DNA of 64,000 bases from Spisula solida. Taxonomy: Eukaryota > Mollusca > Bivalvia > Venerida > Mactridae. Positions 54,627 through 64,000 of the stretch are shown here, piece after piece. Every line of letters begins with the position of its first letter. Within the stretch, counting starts at the first letter, position 1. Location: positions 37,452,601 to 37,516,600 of the forward strand of contig OX365948.1 of NCBI GenBank assembly GCA_947247005.1, written 5' to 3'. A program made the translations under genes and the position numbers. Under the pieces are notes generated by a model. It made no database searches. It worked only from the letters and a program-made list of their open reading frames with translations, and had not been told where the DNA came from.

Positions 54627-57530
54627 CCTCATATACGCACTTACTTGTAGAGCTCTACTACATGACCGCAACAATGATATCAAACAGATGTTTCAAATTC
54701 TGTCCAGATTAAGGAGTATTCAAAAAGTTTAAGACTGACTCTGCAAAAAAATACTAAATATGATTTGTAGAATGTGCTAATACGACACATTAAAATACTC
54801 TCCGTAAAAAGAAATGCATGTTCATCCAAGATATACATGAGTCTTGAAAGCGACAAGGTATTATGTCCCTGTTATAGAATCCTTTGTATCACCTTGATAT
54901 GTCAATACTATCAAGAGGTATTGTGGCTTCTGGTGGATGGTATAGCTTCATGTGGGTGTTGTATCGACCACCAGCAAGCAGCATTTAGTAGGTGAGTACA
55001 AATTGAAGTCAACTGGATAGAATAATATCTGGTGAGTATGTAGAATGCAGCAATTGTTGGACACGTCTTTATTAGAATAATAAATGCAGCAATTGTAGTG
55101 TAACTTTTGTAAATTGGGAACTCCATATCGTCCATTGACTTGTGTACATGTCATGTTTGTGTTTTCTATGTCTATTTATGTATATTGTTACACATTTATC
55201 CATAAAAAGAAACCAAGTTAGTTAGTGAAAACGTATGTTATACTGTTGACATTACTGTTGTATATTGCCTCTGTAAGTAGTGCCAAATGTGAGTGACAAG
55301 GTCGTATGTTTTATTACTGGTCGCTTTTAAAGACGCAAAATCAATATTTTTATACATATAAATGTATTGTAAACACAAGACATTGTTGAACGTTGGACTA
55401 CCATGTGACCTATCTTAAAGTTATGTGGTACACTAACTGTCGTATTCACGCTAGCTACAATATGTCGTTTAATCGCAGAAGAATTAATCAACAAAAATGA
55501 GAAAAAGCTTATATTTTGATGGTCAACACTAAAAAAAACACAAAGTTCTTGATGTTTGTCTTAACTACAATTATAACCCAAGTGGCCAATATACGTACTA
55601 ATTTCCGAGAGCATATGCTAACTACTGATAAACAAAGTACTGAAGTAATGTTACTGGGGGAACATTTGTTAAACTATTTTACAATTATTGTGATGGTAGT
55701 AAACCAAAAGAGTACAAGTCAAATAGTTTCCTGCGGTTGATTACCTGCGGCCTTGTAATTTAGTTGTATTGTTTAGGATGTGGTTTTTGCAGTTTGGATG
55801 CAATTCGAATTTATTCCGGTGTAAGTTTAAATTAATGTTTCTGTCAAAATAATTCCAATGCAAGTAAATTCGGACAATACCGATTATCTTCCAATTATTT
55901 GGTTGTGTTTAATGTATGTGCCGAACGAATGAACAAATTCAAAAGAATTAGAATTTTTTTATCATGTATCAATACCATGCTTCTGTTAATCTAGCGATGT
56001 GTTCTCTACGGGATGTAGTCCATCACCCACTATATTTATTACTGACTGGGAATCTTATGCAGCTGCAGACACCTGCTGTTTAGATTCGTGGTCTCGCGTT
56101 CAAAGTGAAATTTCGGAATAGTTCTGCTTTCTTTGGTAAATAAACTATTGTAGTGCGATAAAGACCAATGTTATCCGCATGGAATAATGGAATTAGTCTG
56201 GTTCACGACATTCTTACAAAATGCTTCTTTTTTTGGATATTTTTTTTTGAAATCGTAAACCATCGAGAACAGGTCACGTGCCCCTCCATGGTCATTTTAC
56301 TTTTGGCAATCCAATATAGGCCGCAGGTTAATAAGAAATGGGATAGGGGGGTGAGTGCGCGCAATCACGTTTAAACAATCCAGCGTCTAAAAACTATACA
56401 AGTAATAATTTCATAACTCTTCAATAGCTTACATAAATTATAAACCAACAGGATAGAGTAAGAGTACCGAGAACGAATAGTATAGGGGTCGAAACACAAA
56501 AACGCGATAAGGTCTCGACTTTCGACGGGAAAATTGTATACGTAGCAGCGCTCGAAAAAGGGTTGTCCTAACGATAGACACCAACTATTTTGCTGATGAT
56601 ATGTAGTAATTCAATGGATCATACCGCAATCAATACTATTAACATGGGCGCGCGCATGAAAATGAAGAAAAACTTGTAATCTCCAAACTACACAGAATCC
56701 TTATTCCATAACTCTACCTGCATACGAAATGGATAGAGTACGAGTAGCGCAAACGAATTAGATGAAGACGAAACACAAATTAATGATATGGTATCCACTA
56801 TCGGTGGAAATAGTGTATGCAAAAGCGCTAGGAAAAGGGTTGTTCAAACGGTAGACCTAAAATAGCTAGCTGAAGTTCTTTGGCAAGTTAATGAATGAAA
56901 CGCGGATCAATACAACAAATGAAAAATAGTGTAAAATAAGCACACCATGAATGTGTAAAGTTCGTCTGCCCAACGGATTACTTTTAACAATGACATTTTA
57001 TCATTAGTCTTCTTACAGCGCGTAGGAATATATTTACGCCTCGAAAAAATCTTTCAAAAAGTTCATACAGTACAAACAAATAACAACTAATTAGATTCTT
57101 ATAAACTAATGTTCTTAAAAAAGTTTGAAATCTACGATATTGGTTGAGATTTGCTGGCACTTGTTTCTTGCTCGGATGAATTGGTTGTGGAGAAATTACA
57201 TGGTTAAAATCGAAGTGATTTCAGAATTGGCATGTAATTCGAACACTGGGGTATCCCCAGGAAAATGGGAACAACTGTAAAGTTTACATATTGAATTGTA
57301 TAATTGTAATCCGGGGTTTAACTTCGTGTTTGAGGTAATCTCCGAAATACACGAAATTAAATTCCCAACGAATATTAATGATTTGTCTTACAGTGAATTT
57401 TCAAAACCGTTATGTTATATTTGTTGATGACACACTTTCTTCCATTACTTATCTTTATCAGAAATTACTAAGATAAAACTAACAGTATTTAATTAGTTGT
57501 GTCCAAGTGTTCTGTAATCAGGTTCTTAAA
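54627..57530. other. intergenic, includes a diverged direct duplication
   Basis: No gene recognised. Segments 56412-56630 and 56703-56900 share GGATAGAGTA, CGAAACACAAA, AGCGCT and AAAAGGGTTGT in the same order and look like an old tandem duplication or two copies of one element. A second small duplication, AATGCAGCAATTGT, occurs near 55044 and 55082. Confidence 0.4.
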
Positions 57531-57549
57531 ATGATGGCATTATTACAAG
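57531..57549 (+). CDS. Ly6-type gene, exon 1
   Basis: ATGATGGCATTATTACAAG, six codons plus one base, donor CAAG|GTATTT (weak). Chosen because its phase 1 end fits exon 2 and yields a proper signal peptide; the least certain exon of the model. Confidence 0.45.
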
Positions 57550-60500
57550 GTATTTATATAGTGTAATTATTAGTTTTATATTTAAACATTAGAAGCATGG
57601 GTCTTATAGTTTAATTGGTCGATTTGAATTAGCTCTCGCGCTTTAAATACAAAACAGTGAACGACTATATAGTTGTAGTATTCCTAGCAGGTTGTATTTC
57701 TACCTTACAGATGCAGTTAAACTGGTATTACTGGTACAAGTGGTCATACAAACTACAGGTAAGTTATAAAAGAACGAAATATTTCCTCTCTTTGGCAAGA
57801 AGATACATTTTTGTACTTTCATAAATCAGACACACCTAGTAGAGTATTTAGAAGCACACCACAGATGTAACATAAAAGGTACTCACAAACACGTGTATTT
57901 ACAGAACACAACAAGGACAGCGCAATGTCAAATTCTCAAAGTAACCAGGCAAAAGTGAAAATTTCTAATAGACTAGGACATTTTGTTGAAGAAAACGTAT
58001 CTGCCGAATATATATGAGTCTCAAAACTGTTGATAGTCAGCATAAATAGACGAAACCGAAGAGACAAACACATATCAAACAAGGGAACCCAATCACTTTC
58101 ATGTCTCTGGGCATGTGTATGTAATTATTCGCTTGACCTGTATGAAGTATCTTGATTTAAAACGAGGAGGTTTTATTTTAATTTATAACAGTTTAATTTT
58201 ACGCTATGTTAAGAGTTGACTAAGCAGTTCACAAGACAAGAGTGAGTTAGTGCCTTCAAATTTAACCTCACTCGATATCTTATCATACTATAGAAGGTCG
58301 GACAGTACAAGACTGAACTGGTAATCGGTGGAACAATTTACTTCAAGGCAAAACATGTTACTATATTCGTCGTGAACGAATGAACTATTGACGGAATTAG
58401 CTGTCCTTTGTGTCACATGTCTAAGCAATACAATACTTCAGCAACCTTTTTATCACATTTTCATCCAAGTAGCCTCTTTCAGAATCTCTAAGCGTAAACA
58501 TTTCATCTACATAATACGTCTTCTAGTTTTAAATAAATCATATTTATCCGAACTACTTGTAAAAAGTGTTTAAATTATCCCAATGAGTAGTTGCTTTACT
58601 AATTAAATCTGTTTGTTTCCCAATTGACATAAAATGTTACAGATCACATTTTCTCATAATCTCCTGCGCGGTATTTTGATGAAATCTGTGCTAAGTGTCT
58701 TACAGTCTTCTTTCCCGTATGTCCATATTTTTGTTAAAAATAGGAAATTACAAAGAAGTATTATTATCAATGTTGCGTTTCGTGTTTCGTACTACCTCTG
58801 AGGGTTGTCTTTATAATTCATTGTTGTCGGCTGGTTTATGTTAGTTGCTTACACTGATTATGTTTAACTAACTGAATCAACAGGTTGTCGGAGTAGTGAG
58901 TCGGATGCTTCGACAGACAGTGGCCTTTCGTGTTCTCATTTGTTCATTTTGATGGCTGGCTTTCTGACTGTGCTTGTGATGTGATGTTTTTCTGTCGTGC
59001 ATGCGTTGTGCTTTTTCGTGATTTGATGTTTTTCTGTTGTGCATGCGTTGTGCGTTTTCGTGAGTTTGATTGTTTTCTGTTGTGCATGCGTTGTGCTCTT
59101 TCGTGAGTTCATGTTTTTCTGTTGTGCATTCATTGTGCTTTTTCGTGATTTGATGTTTTTTTGTTGTGCATTCATTGTACTTTTTCTTAATTTGATGTTT
59201 TTGTGTTGTGCATGCATTGGGCTTTTTCGTTCCCCTTGTTACCTTTGTGAACTATTTCTAAGTGATTTGTTGGTTCTGTTGAATTATGTTTTCCCAGTCC
59301 GATTTGATTATCATCTGCCAGTAGTGGCCTACTACTTAATTCCTTATTTTACCTTTAACATTGTAGATAAAAAACACATCTATCCTAAAGCACTATCGAT
59401 CAACTCTTGTGTCATCAACCACACGGATTTGTGGTACCGCAACATATGTACACTTAACAAATCCGATAAGTGTGCATGTCTATAATTACCCATAACTCGA
59501 TCAATACGTGATTGGTCCTATTTAAATTTTCAACATAATTATGCAGCTTGGATATGTGGAACTACAATTCAATCGATTTTATTACAATCTGATAACAATT
59601 TTCACAAACAGAATAAACAAATGATTACATCAGCAAAAGCTAATGTCACACGTTTTTGTCGTGTTTTCATCGGGTGTTTATCAGGTTGTTAATATAGTTA
59701 TGCATCCTCTCTGCTGATCAAGTTAATGTTAAAGTGTGTGTACTTATTTTGGAGACAGAAAAAAGGGGAAAATAAAGCCCAATTTCGGTTTTTATTGACC
59801 CACTTTTTGTCTTAAAATGCAATTTGGGAAGAGTTACCTCCATTGACCATAACATTCAAACAGTATTTTTAAAACTTAATAACCACCATGTTGTTGAGTG
59901 AAAAATCGCATAATTGTGTGTGTTTTTTAATGTAACGATATATCTTATTGTGATACAAAACGACCCAAAATAGTATTCACAGACATTGGACGGGTGACGC
60001 AAGGCTGGTGTGAAGTATACTTAAACTAATTCCGCCGTCATGATGTTTTGTTATTTCAACTGGTAATGCGTCTATTGTTTATAATTAAAGCAACATTTAC
60101 ACATCAACACTCTCCTTTATGAATAGTGAAATATCATCTAATAAATCTAGAAAAAGTTACAATTGTAAAAGAAGCAGGTACTACAAGGGGTGTTTTTGAC
60201 CCATACCCGATTTTGATGACATAAAATGGTTAATAAGACATCGTTCGTGATTGTGAAGACGCATGATGTCGTTCAATGTTCATTTTAAACGTACTATCAC
60301 TCAGATATATTGCGATCGTCCGCCAACCTGCCGGTTTGTGGTTGTTCGGTTAAAAACCTGAACACGCAGAAGCAATTGGGCAATTGTAGTAGTCAAATAA
60401 AGAAAGGGTAACTCTAACAAAAACTGAATATTTTTCTTTACAGATGCAGTAATGTGCTATAAATGTGATCACGTGGCACATCCACGTGACTGCGATCGAG

Positions 60501-63500
60501 TTATAGAGTGTGCAGCTGATGAGGTACGTACAAGATTATCTAACTTTCGAAAGTTACTAAAATCCATTCTCTGAGTAATGTCAGCACGAGCGCATGTATT
60601 TTCGGAATGTTGTGAGATCTATAGAAATGATCGTGGTTTTTTTTCAATTACTGTCAGGTTTCCATAGTAACGTAATGTTAAATTGAAAACATGTCAAAAA
60701 TTTGAAATTTTCGTAAATAGATACAGATTGCGATTTCGTAGACATTGCATTTCTATGTGTACAGTGATATTTATTATTCAATATCCGAACCTTTAGTAGT
60801 TAAACTCGTAACAATTTGGTAAGTTCACTATATCTTTAAAACAACATACACCCCGATATGAATATAATATTTATTTTAATAGGTTTCATATATGTATGTT
60901 ATAGGTATGTAATGCAATAACATATGCGCAACCAGATGGACACTTTTATTATGTCACGGGATGTGTCGCTAAAGATGTAAGTGTATACAACATTTCACGT
61001 ATGCTAACTTCGGAAAATACATCCATAATGTTCATTGTAAAAACATTGCTCCAATTTAGATGTTAAATGTTTGACTCAAAGTTTGCAAAGTACAATTTTT
61101 CCATACATCAGTGTTTGATATATATTTAAATATATTCTTTTGTTTACATTGGAACTCATACAAATTTAGTTTTTCACAATTATCATTATGCCCATCTTTC
61201 ACATAATCACATTGGAGTTCTAACACATTACAGTAGTTAAAACCTTTTGCTTCATACTGATTTTAAATAACATGCCCCGGTATCTGGTGCATACAAATAA
61301 ATAATAGTAATAACTGATATACTGCAAACCATATAATATTATGAACATACATGTAGTTATTCTTAGTTCATAGCAAACGTGGAGTATCGTATGTGGCAAT
61401 ACACCATAAATACCAAATACTAATACAAATCCAGCTATATTGTCAGTAGTTGTTGCAAAGCTTCAGTGAAACTGGTAAATCGACCAGTGGATAAATAGAG
61501 ACCTAACTCAAATTTTTTACATTCATATGCGATGAAAATAAAATTGTGTTTCAGTCAAAATTATTATTTAGATAGTATTTAAAAAATATTTTCGATAGTC
61601 ATCTTCAGTTCTCAGATCCATTAAAATAACTATATTATATTTCAGTCATGTGCACATAACGGATTTGGAAAGCGAGATATTGCTTTCTGTAACCGATGCT
61701 GTGATGGCGATTTTTGTAACAAAGAGTTGTGTGATACGCAATGTAAGTTACAAGGTTTTGGTAAATTAAAGTATACAATGTTATGTTCATTTATAAAATT
61801 ATTATTTCAGTTGTGTGTTAGACATTGTGTCGTGTAATTGTGGTCTATGTTGTTTCTGTATGTTGGGAATTGTGTCGTGTAATTGTGGTTGTTTTTATGT
61901 TTTATGTGCTCGGCTGTTTAAGTTAAGTGATGTCTTCCCTGTCCGATGTATATTATCTTTTATTTTTATCTTTTTATAGCTACAACCCAACATGGACCTC
62001 GATGTTTACAATGTACAACAGTAGAACACCCCTCACACTGTGGTGCTGTTGCAGAATGTAACATGGATGAGGTTTGTATCCGAACAAATGATCAAGTGTT
62101 TTATCAAAATGATTACAAACGTTGTCTTACCTCTATTTACAAGTCAGTTGCATTCGGCCATAATAATAAAAACATTTTTATGTTAGATATTGGACAAGGC
62201 TTTTGTTTTTTACAAATGCTTATGGTATGATTCGATTCTGTTTACTTCGTACACCTGAATATTCGTGCATATCCGTAGTCCTATCATATTTGTTATTTTA
62301 ACCAGTTTAAACAAACTAATGGTACAATAACGAAACAAATAATTTAATTAGTACCATATATAAATATAATCGAACAATAGCTGTCATTACTGTCATTACA
62401 TTTACATTGAATAACGAAAACACCTTGCACATGTTTGATCCATGTAGCCAATGGAATGTAGAATGTATCTGATTTGATATTCTACATATGCCAGACTAGC
62501 CAATTGATATTTCACTTCTTTCACGTACAGTTCGTTTATTTGGGTCGGTCAATAGTATGCGAACAATGTAATAATCACAATGTAATATCACAACAGAGTA
62601 GTTTCGATTGTTTTAAACATTTTAATCGGATATAAGGCAGTGAAAATCAAAATCTTATCCACTAAGATGCAAATTTTTCCAATACACTATTAATTGAAAA
62701 AAATAAAAATATAAGAGAAATGGCATTTGTTATACACACACTGTAAATAAATGACTGAGCTGAACAAACGCGTTACAGTATACGTTAGTAAATATCATAG
62801 ATGAATTTTGAGATATGGTATTAACATTATGTAAATGATTATTGGAATTTAATTGGAAGTTTCAGAATTCGAATATATTTGTTCTGCAGGTTTGCTACAC
62901 AAAGGAAAAGTATGTATTTGGTGAACTTCGTTATCAGATGGGATGTGCTTTACCTGTAAGTTCTTTGTACACATGTATGTAGTGTTACATCTTATAATTG
63001 ATCTATACATAGCAGTTGGTGTTGCTGAGGGTTCGACTTCCATGCAACATTTCGTTAATCTGCTGGTACTGTGTATAACTCACTACTATCCGAGTACACC
63101 ATCATATGAGTGTTTTATTTCTGGTGAAAATACGTTATTCAATGTATCATTTTTAGTACTAGTATTTGTCAACTAAGAGCGCATATGATAATTTTAACGT
63201 TTTCTATTGTACACAGTCATAAATGGTCTACAAGTATTTAGTTTAAAACAAATGTGTATATTTATATTTTGCAGGGATGTACTCCAAGAACAAGACGTAA
63301 TATATTTGAAAAAAGGTCAGGTTCATGTCAACAATGCTGTAGTGGGGAGAATTGTAATAGAAAATTATGCCTAAATACAGGTACACAACAAATCACCGTT
63401 AAATATTTCAATTTTATCATAATCGAGTCTCCGTAACTTGATCATAAAACCCAAAATGCCGTTACATCACATTACATTTACATTTTACCTTATAAGTGCT

Positions 63501-63775
63501 AAACATGTATATTATTGGACAAGTTTACATATAATTCAAAGCTGTACAGTTAAAAGGGGGATTTTTTACCGATATCAATCATTGTTTTGAAGGTTCTTCC
63601 CTCACACAAGCTCCCGGTACAATCGCTAGCCACTCCCCAACAGTTCATACTGCAACCAACCCTGCTACATCTCAACCGGTAACATCTAAACCTGCAACAA
63701 CAGCAGCAACACCTAAACCAGCAACAACTACCGTTGGCATGGCCCAGTCTACGCAAGCACCGGCACAAACAACAT
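57531..63775 (+). CDS. secreted protein with two Ly6/uPAR-type domains and mucin-like linker (partial, 9 exons seen)
   Basis: Exons 57531-57549, 57711-57758, 60444-60523, 60905-60976, 61646-61742, 61980-62071, 62890-62955, 63275-63380 and 63593-63775 join in phase to at least 254 residues and continue past the window. Exons 1-2 encode a signal peptide (LLQDAVKLVLLVQVVIQTT). Exons 3-5 and 6-8 each encode a domain with 12 Cys in the same order: CxxC, C, C, VC, GC, C, C, CC, CN, LC. The CC....(F/N)CN ending marks the Ly6/uPAR three-finger fold. Exon 9 is Thr/Pro/Ala-rich, a probable O-glycosylated linker. The domain modules are bounded by phase 1 introns, which favours duplication. The last donor is again phase 1, so a further domain may follow. 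Extracellular binding is likely; the partner is unknown. Confidence 0.8.
57711..57758 (+). CDS. Ly6-type gene, exon 2 (signal peptide core)
   Basis: Acceptor TACCTTACAG|ATGCAG, donor ACAG|GTAAGT, phase 1 in and out. Encodes AVKLVLLVQVVIQTT. An ATG at its first base is in another frame that would not join exon 3. Confidence 0.6.
58979..59232. repeat. 42-bp minisatellite (about 6 copies)
   Basis: Unit TGATGTTTTTCTGTTGTGCA plus TGCGTTGTGCTTTTTCGTGAT. It lies in intron 2 of the Ly6-type gene; ORFs on both strands are artefacts. Confidence 0.85.
59440..59850 (+). repeat. dispersed repeat family D, copy 3 (partial)
   Basis: Same orientation as 7005-7600; matches from ACACTTAACAAATC to GTTACCTCCATTGACC. 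It lacks the first 130 bases or so and is the most diverged copy. Confidence 0.7.
60444..60523 (+). CDS. Ly6-type gene, exon 3 (domain 1, first part)
   Basis: Acceptor TTCTTTACAG|ATGCAG, donor GAG|GTACGT, phase 1 in, 0 out. Encodes VMCYKCDHVAHPRDCDRVIE then CAADE: the CxxC opening of a Ly6-type domain. Confidence 0.88.
60905..60976 (+). CDS. Ly6-type gene, exon 4 (domain 1, middle)
   Basis: Acceptor ATGTTATAG|GTATGT, donor GAT|GTAAGT, 24 codons, phase 0. Encodes VCNAITYAQ and YYVTGCVAKD. Confidence 0.88.
61646..61742 (+). CDS. Ly6-type gene, exon 5 (domain 1, end)
   Basis: Acceptor ATATTTCAG|TCATGT, donor CAAT|GTAAGT, leaves phase 1. Encodes FCNRCCDGDFCNKELC, the diagnostic Ly6/uPAR ending. 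Confidence 0.9.
61980..62142 (+). CDS. Ly6-type gene, exon 6 (domain 2, first part; two possible 3' ends)
   Basis: Acceptor CTTTTTATAG|CTACAA, phase 1 in. Encodes RCLQCTTVEHPSHC and ECNMDE. By homology with exon 3 it should end at 62071 (GAG|GTTTGT, phase 0), which joins exon 7 cleanly. The sequence past that point stays open and encodes VCIRTNDQVFYQNDYKRCLT, which resembles exons 4 and 7. A longer form could use AA|GTCAGT at 62142, but it leaves phase 2 and has no visible partner exon. Confidence 0.8.
62890..62955 (+). CDS. Ly6-type gene, exon 7 (domain 2, middle)
   Basis: Acceptor TTCTGCAG|GTTTGC, donor CCT|GTAAGT, 22 codons, phase 0. Encodes VCYTKEKYVFGELRYQMGCA. Confidence 0.85.
63275..63380 (+). 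CDS. Ly6-type gene, exon 8 (domain 2, end)
   Basis: Acceptor ATTTTGCAG|GGATGT, donor ACAG|GTACAC, leaves phase 1. Encodes GSCQQCCSGENCNRKLC, matching the exon 5 ending. Confidence 0.88.
63593..63775 (+). CDS. Ly6-type gene, exon 9 (mucin-like linker)
   Basis: Acceptor TTTTGAAG|GTTCTT, donor ACAT|GTATGT, phase 1 in and out, 183 nt. Thr, Pro, Ala and Ser dominate (for example TSKPATTAATPKPATTT), with no Cys. The gene continues beyond the window. Confidence 0.8.
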
Positions 63776-64000
63776 GTATGTATAAAATGTGACTACTTGT
63801 ATTTGATTGGTTCTTCAGTACACTTCATTCTTAGACTTGCATATGTCATTTAGTCATGTGATAGTTACAATAAAACTCATAAATAGATACAGTCATATAG
63901 AAAACATACTTCGTATCACAGGGTATTAAAGTGAGAGTATGTCTTGGAACTAGTTCCAAATATTTCTTAGGAATATATAATAGTTTCACATGAACAGAAG

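Noticed and set aside
58388..58573. 61-codon ORF in intron 2 of the Ly6-type gene
   Set aside because: No Cys pattern, no matching splice phase, and AT-driven composition.

Overview
The window is animal nuclear DNA. Its genes are split by GT-AG introns whose reading phases join exactly. It is AT-rich and crowded with minisatellites, microsatellites, short inverted-repeat transposons (MITEs) and tRNA-like SINEs, and it holds one decayed LINE. The gene families (a Patched-related permease, short secreted proteins of BRICHOS type, a Ly6/uPAR-type protein) and the repeat style suggest a marine lophotrochozoan, most likely a bivalve mollusc. No species can be named from the sequence alone. Nothing prokaryotic or viral was seen.

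Layout on the + strand: (1) 3992-6907 and 10802-15149 are two tandem, four-exon genes for small secreted proteins of 124 and 110 residues. Exon phases match, exon 3 is 102 nt in both, and both share a Cys-Tyr-Ile motif and a C-terminal Cys-Gly / Tyr-Tyr-Ile-Val motif, so they are paralogues, tentatively BRICHOS-like. A 32-bp minisatellite of about 2.5 kb separates them; a 58-bp array sits in intron 2 of the first and a 28-bp array in intron 1 of the second. (2) 15340-16578 is a 5'-truncated, frameshifted LINE reverse transcriptase with a damaged catalytic motif. (3) 16.6-24.3 kb is mostly noncoding: a TCAC microsatellite, a tRNA-like SINE head, two TATA-type promoter candidates, a 37-codon ORF, and a 44-bp minisatellite with a consensus 5' splice site in nearly every unit. 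(4) 24370-51421 is a Patched/PTCHD3-type 12-TM protein of 1029 residues assembled from 20 exons. (5) 57531 to beyond 63775 is a secreted protein with two 12-cysteine Ly6/uPAR-type domains and a Thr/Pro/Ala-rich linker; it runs off the window.

The most interesting signals are in the Patched-type gene. Exon 8 exists in two versions (40865-40985 and 42844-42964), both 121 nt, same phases, about 51% identical in protein, both with intact splice sites. Including both or neither would break the frame, so they should be mutually exclusive. They encode the first membrane segment of the sterol-sensing-like domain. Between them lies a 420-bp fold-back transposon with a perfect 5-bp target duplication, which could form a large RNA hairpin in the deciding intron. 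Exon 10 has a broken partial copy just downstream, so this gene has duplicated exons at least twice.

All exon models come from reading splice signals, phase and protein pattern by eye. Expression, promoters and family names were not tested by any search.
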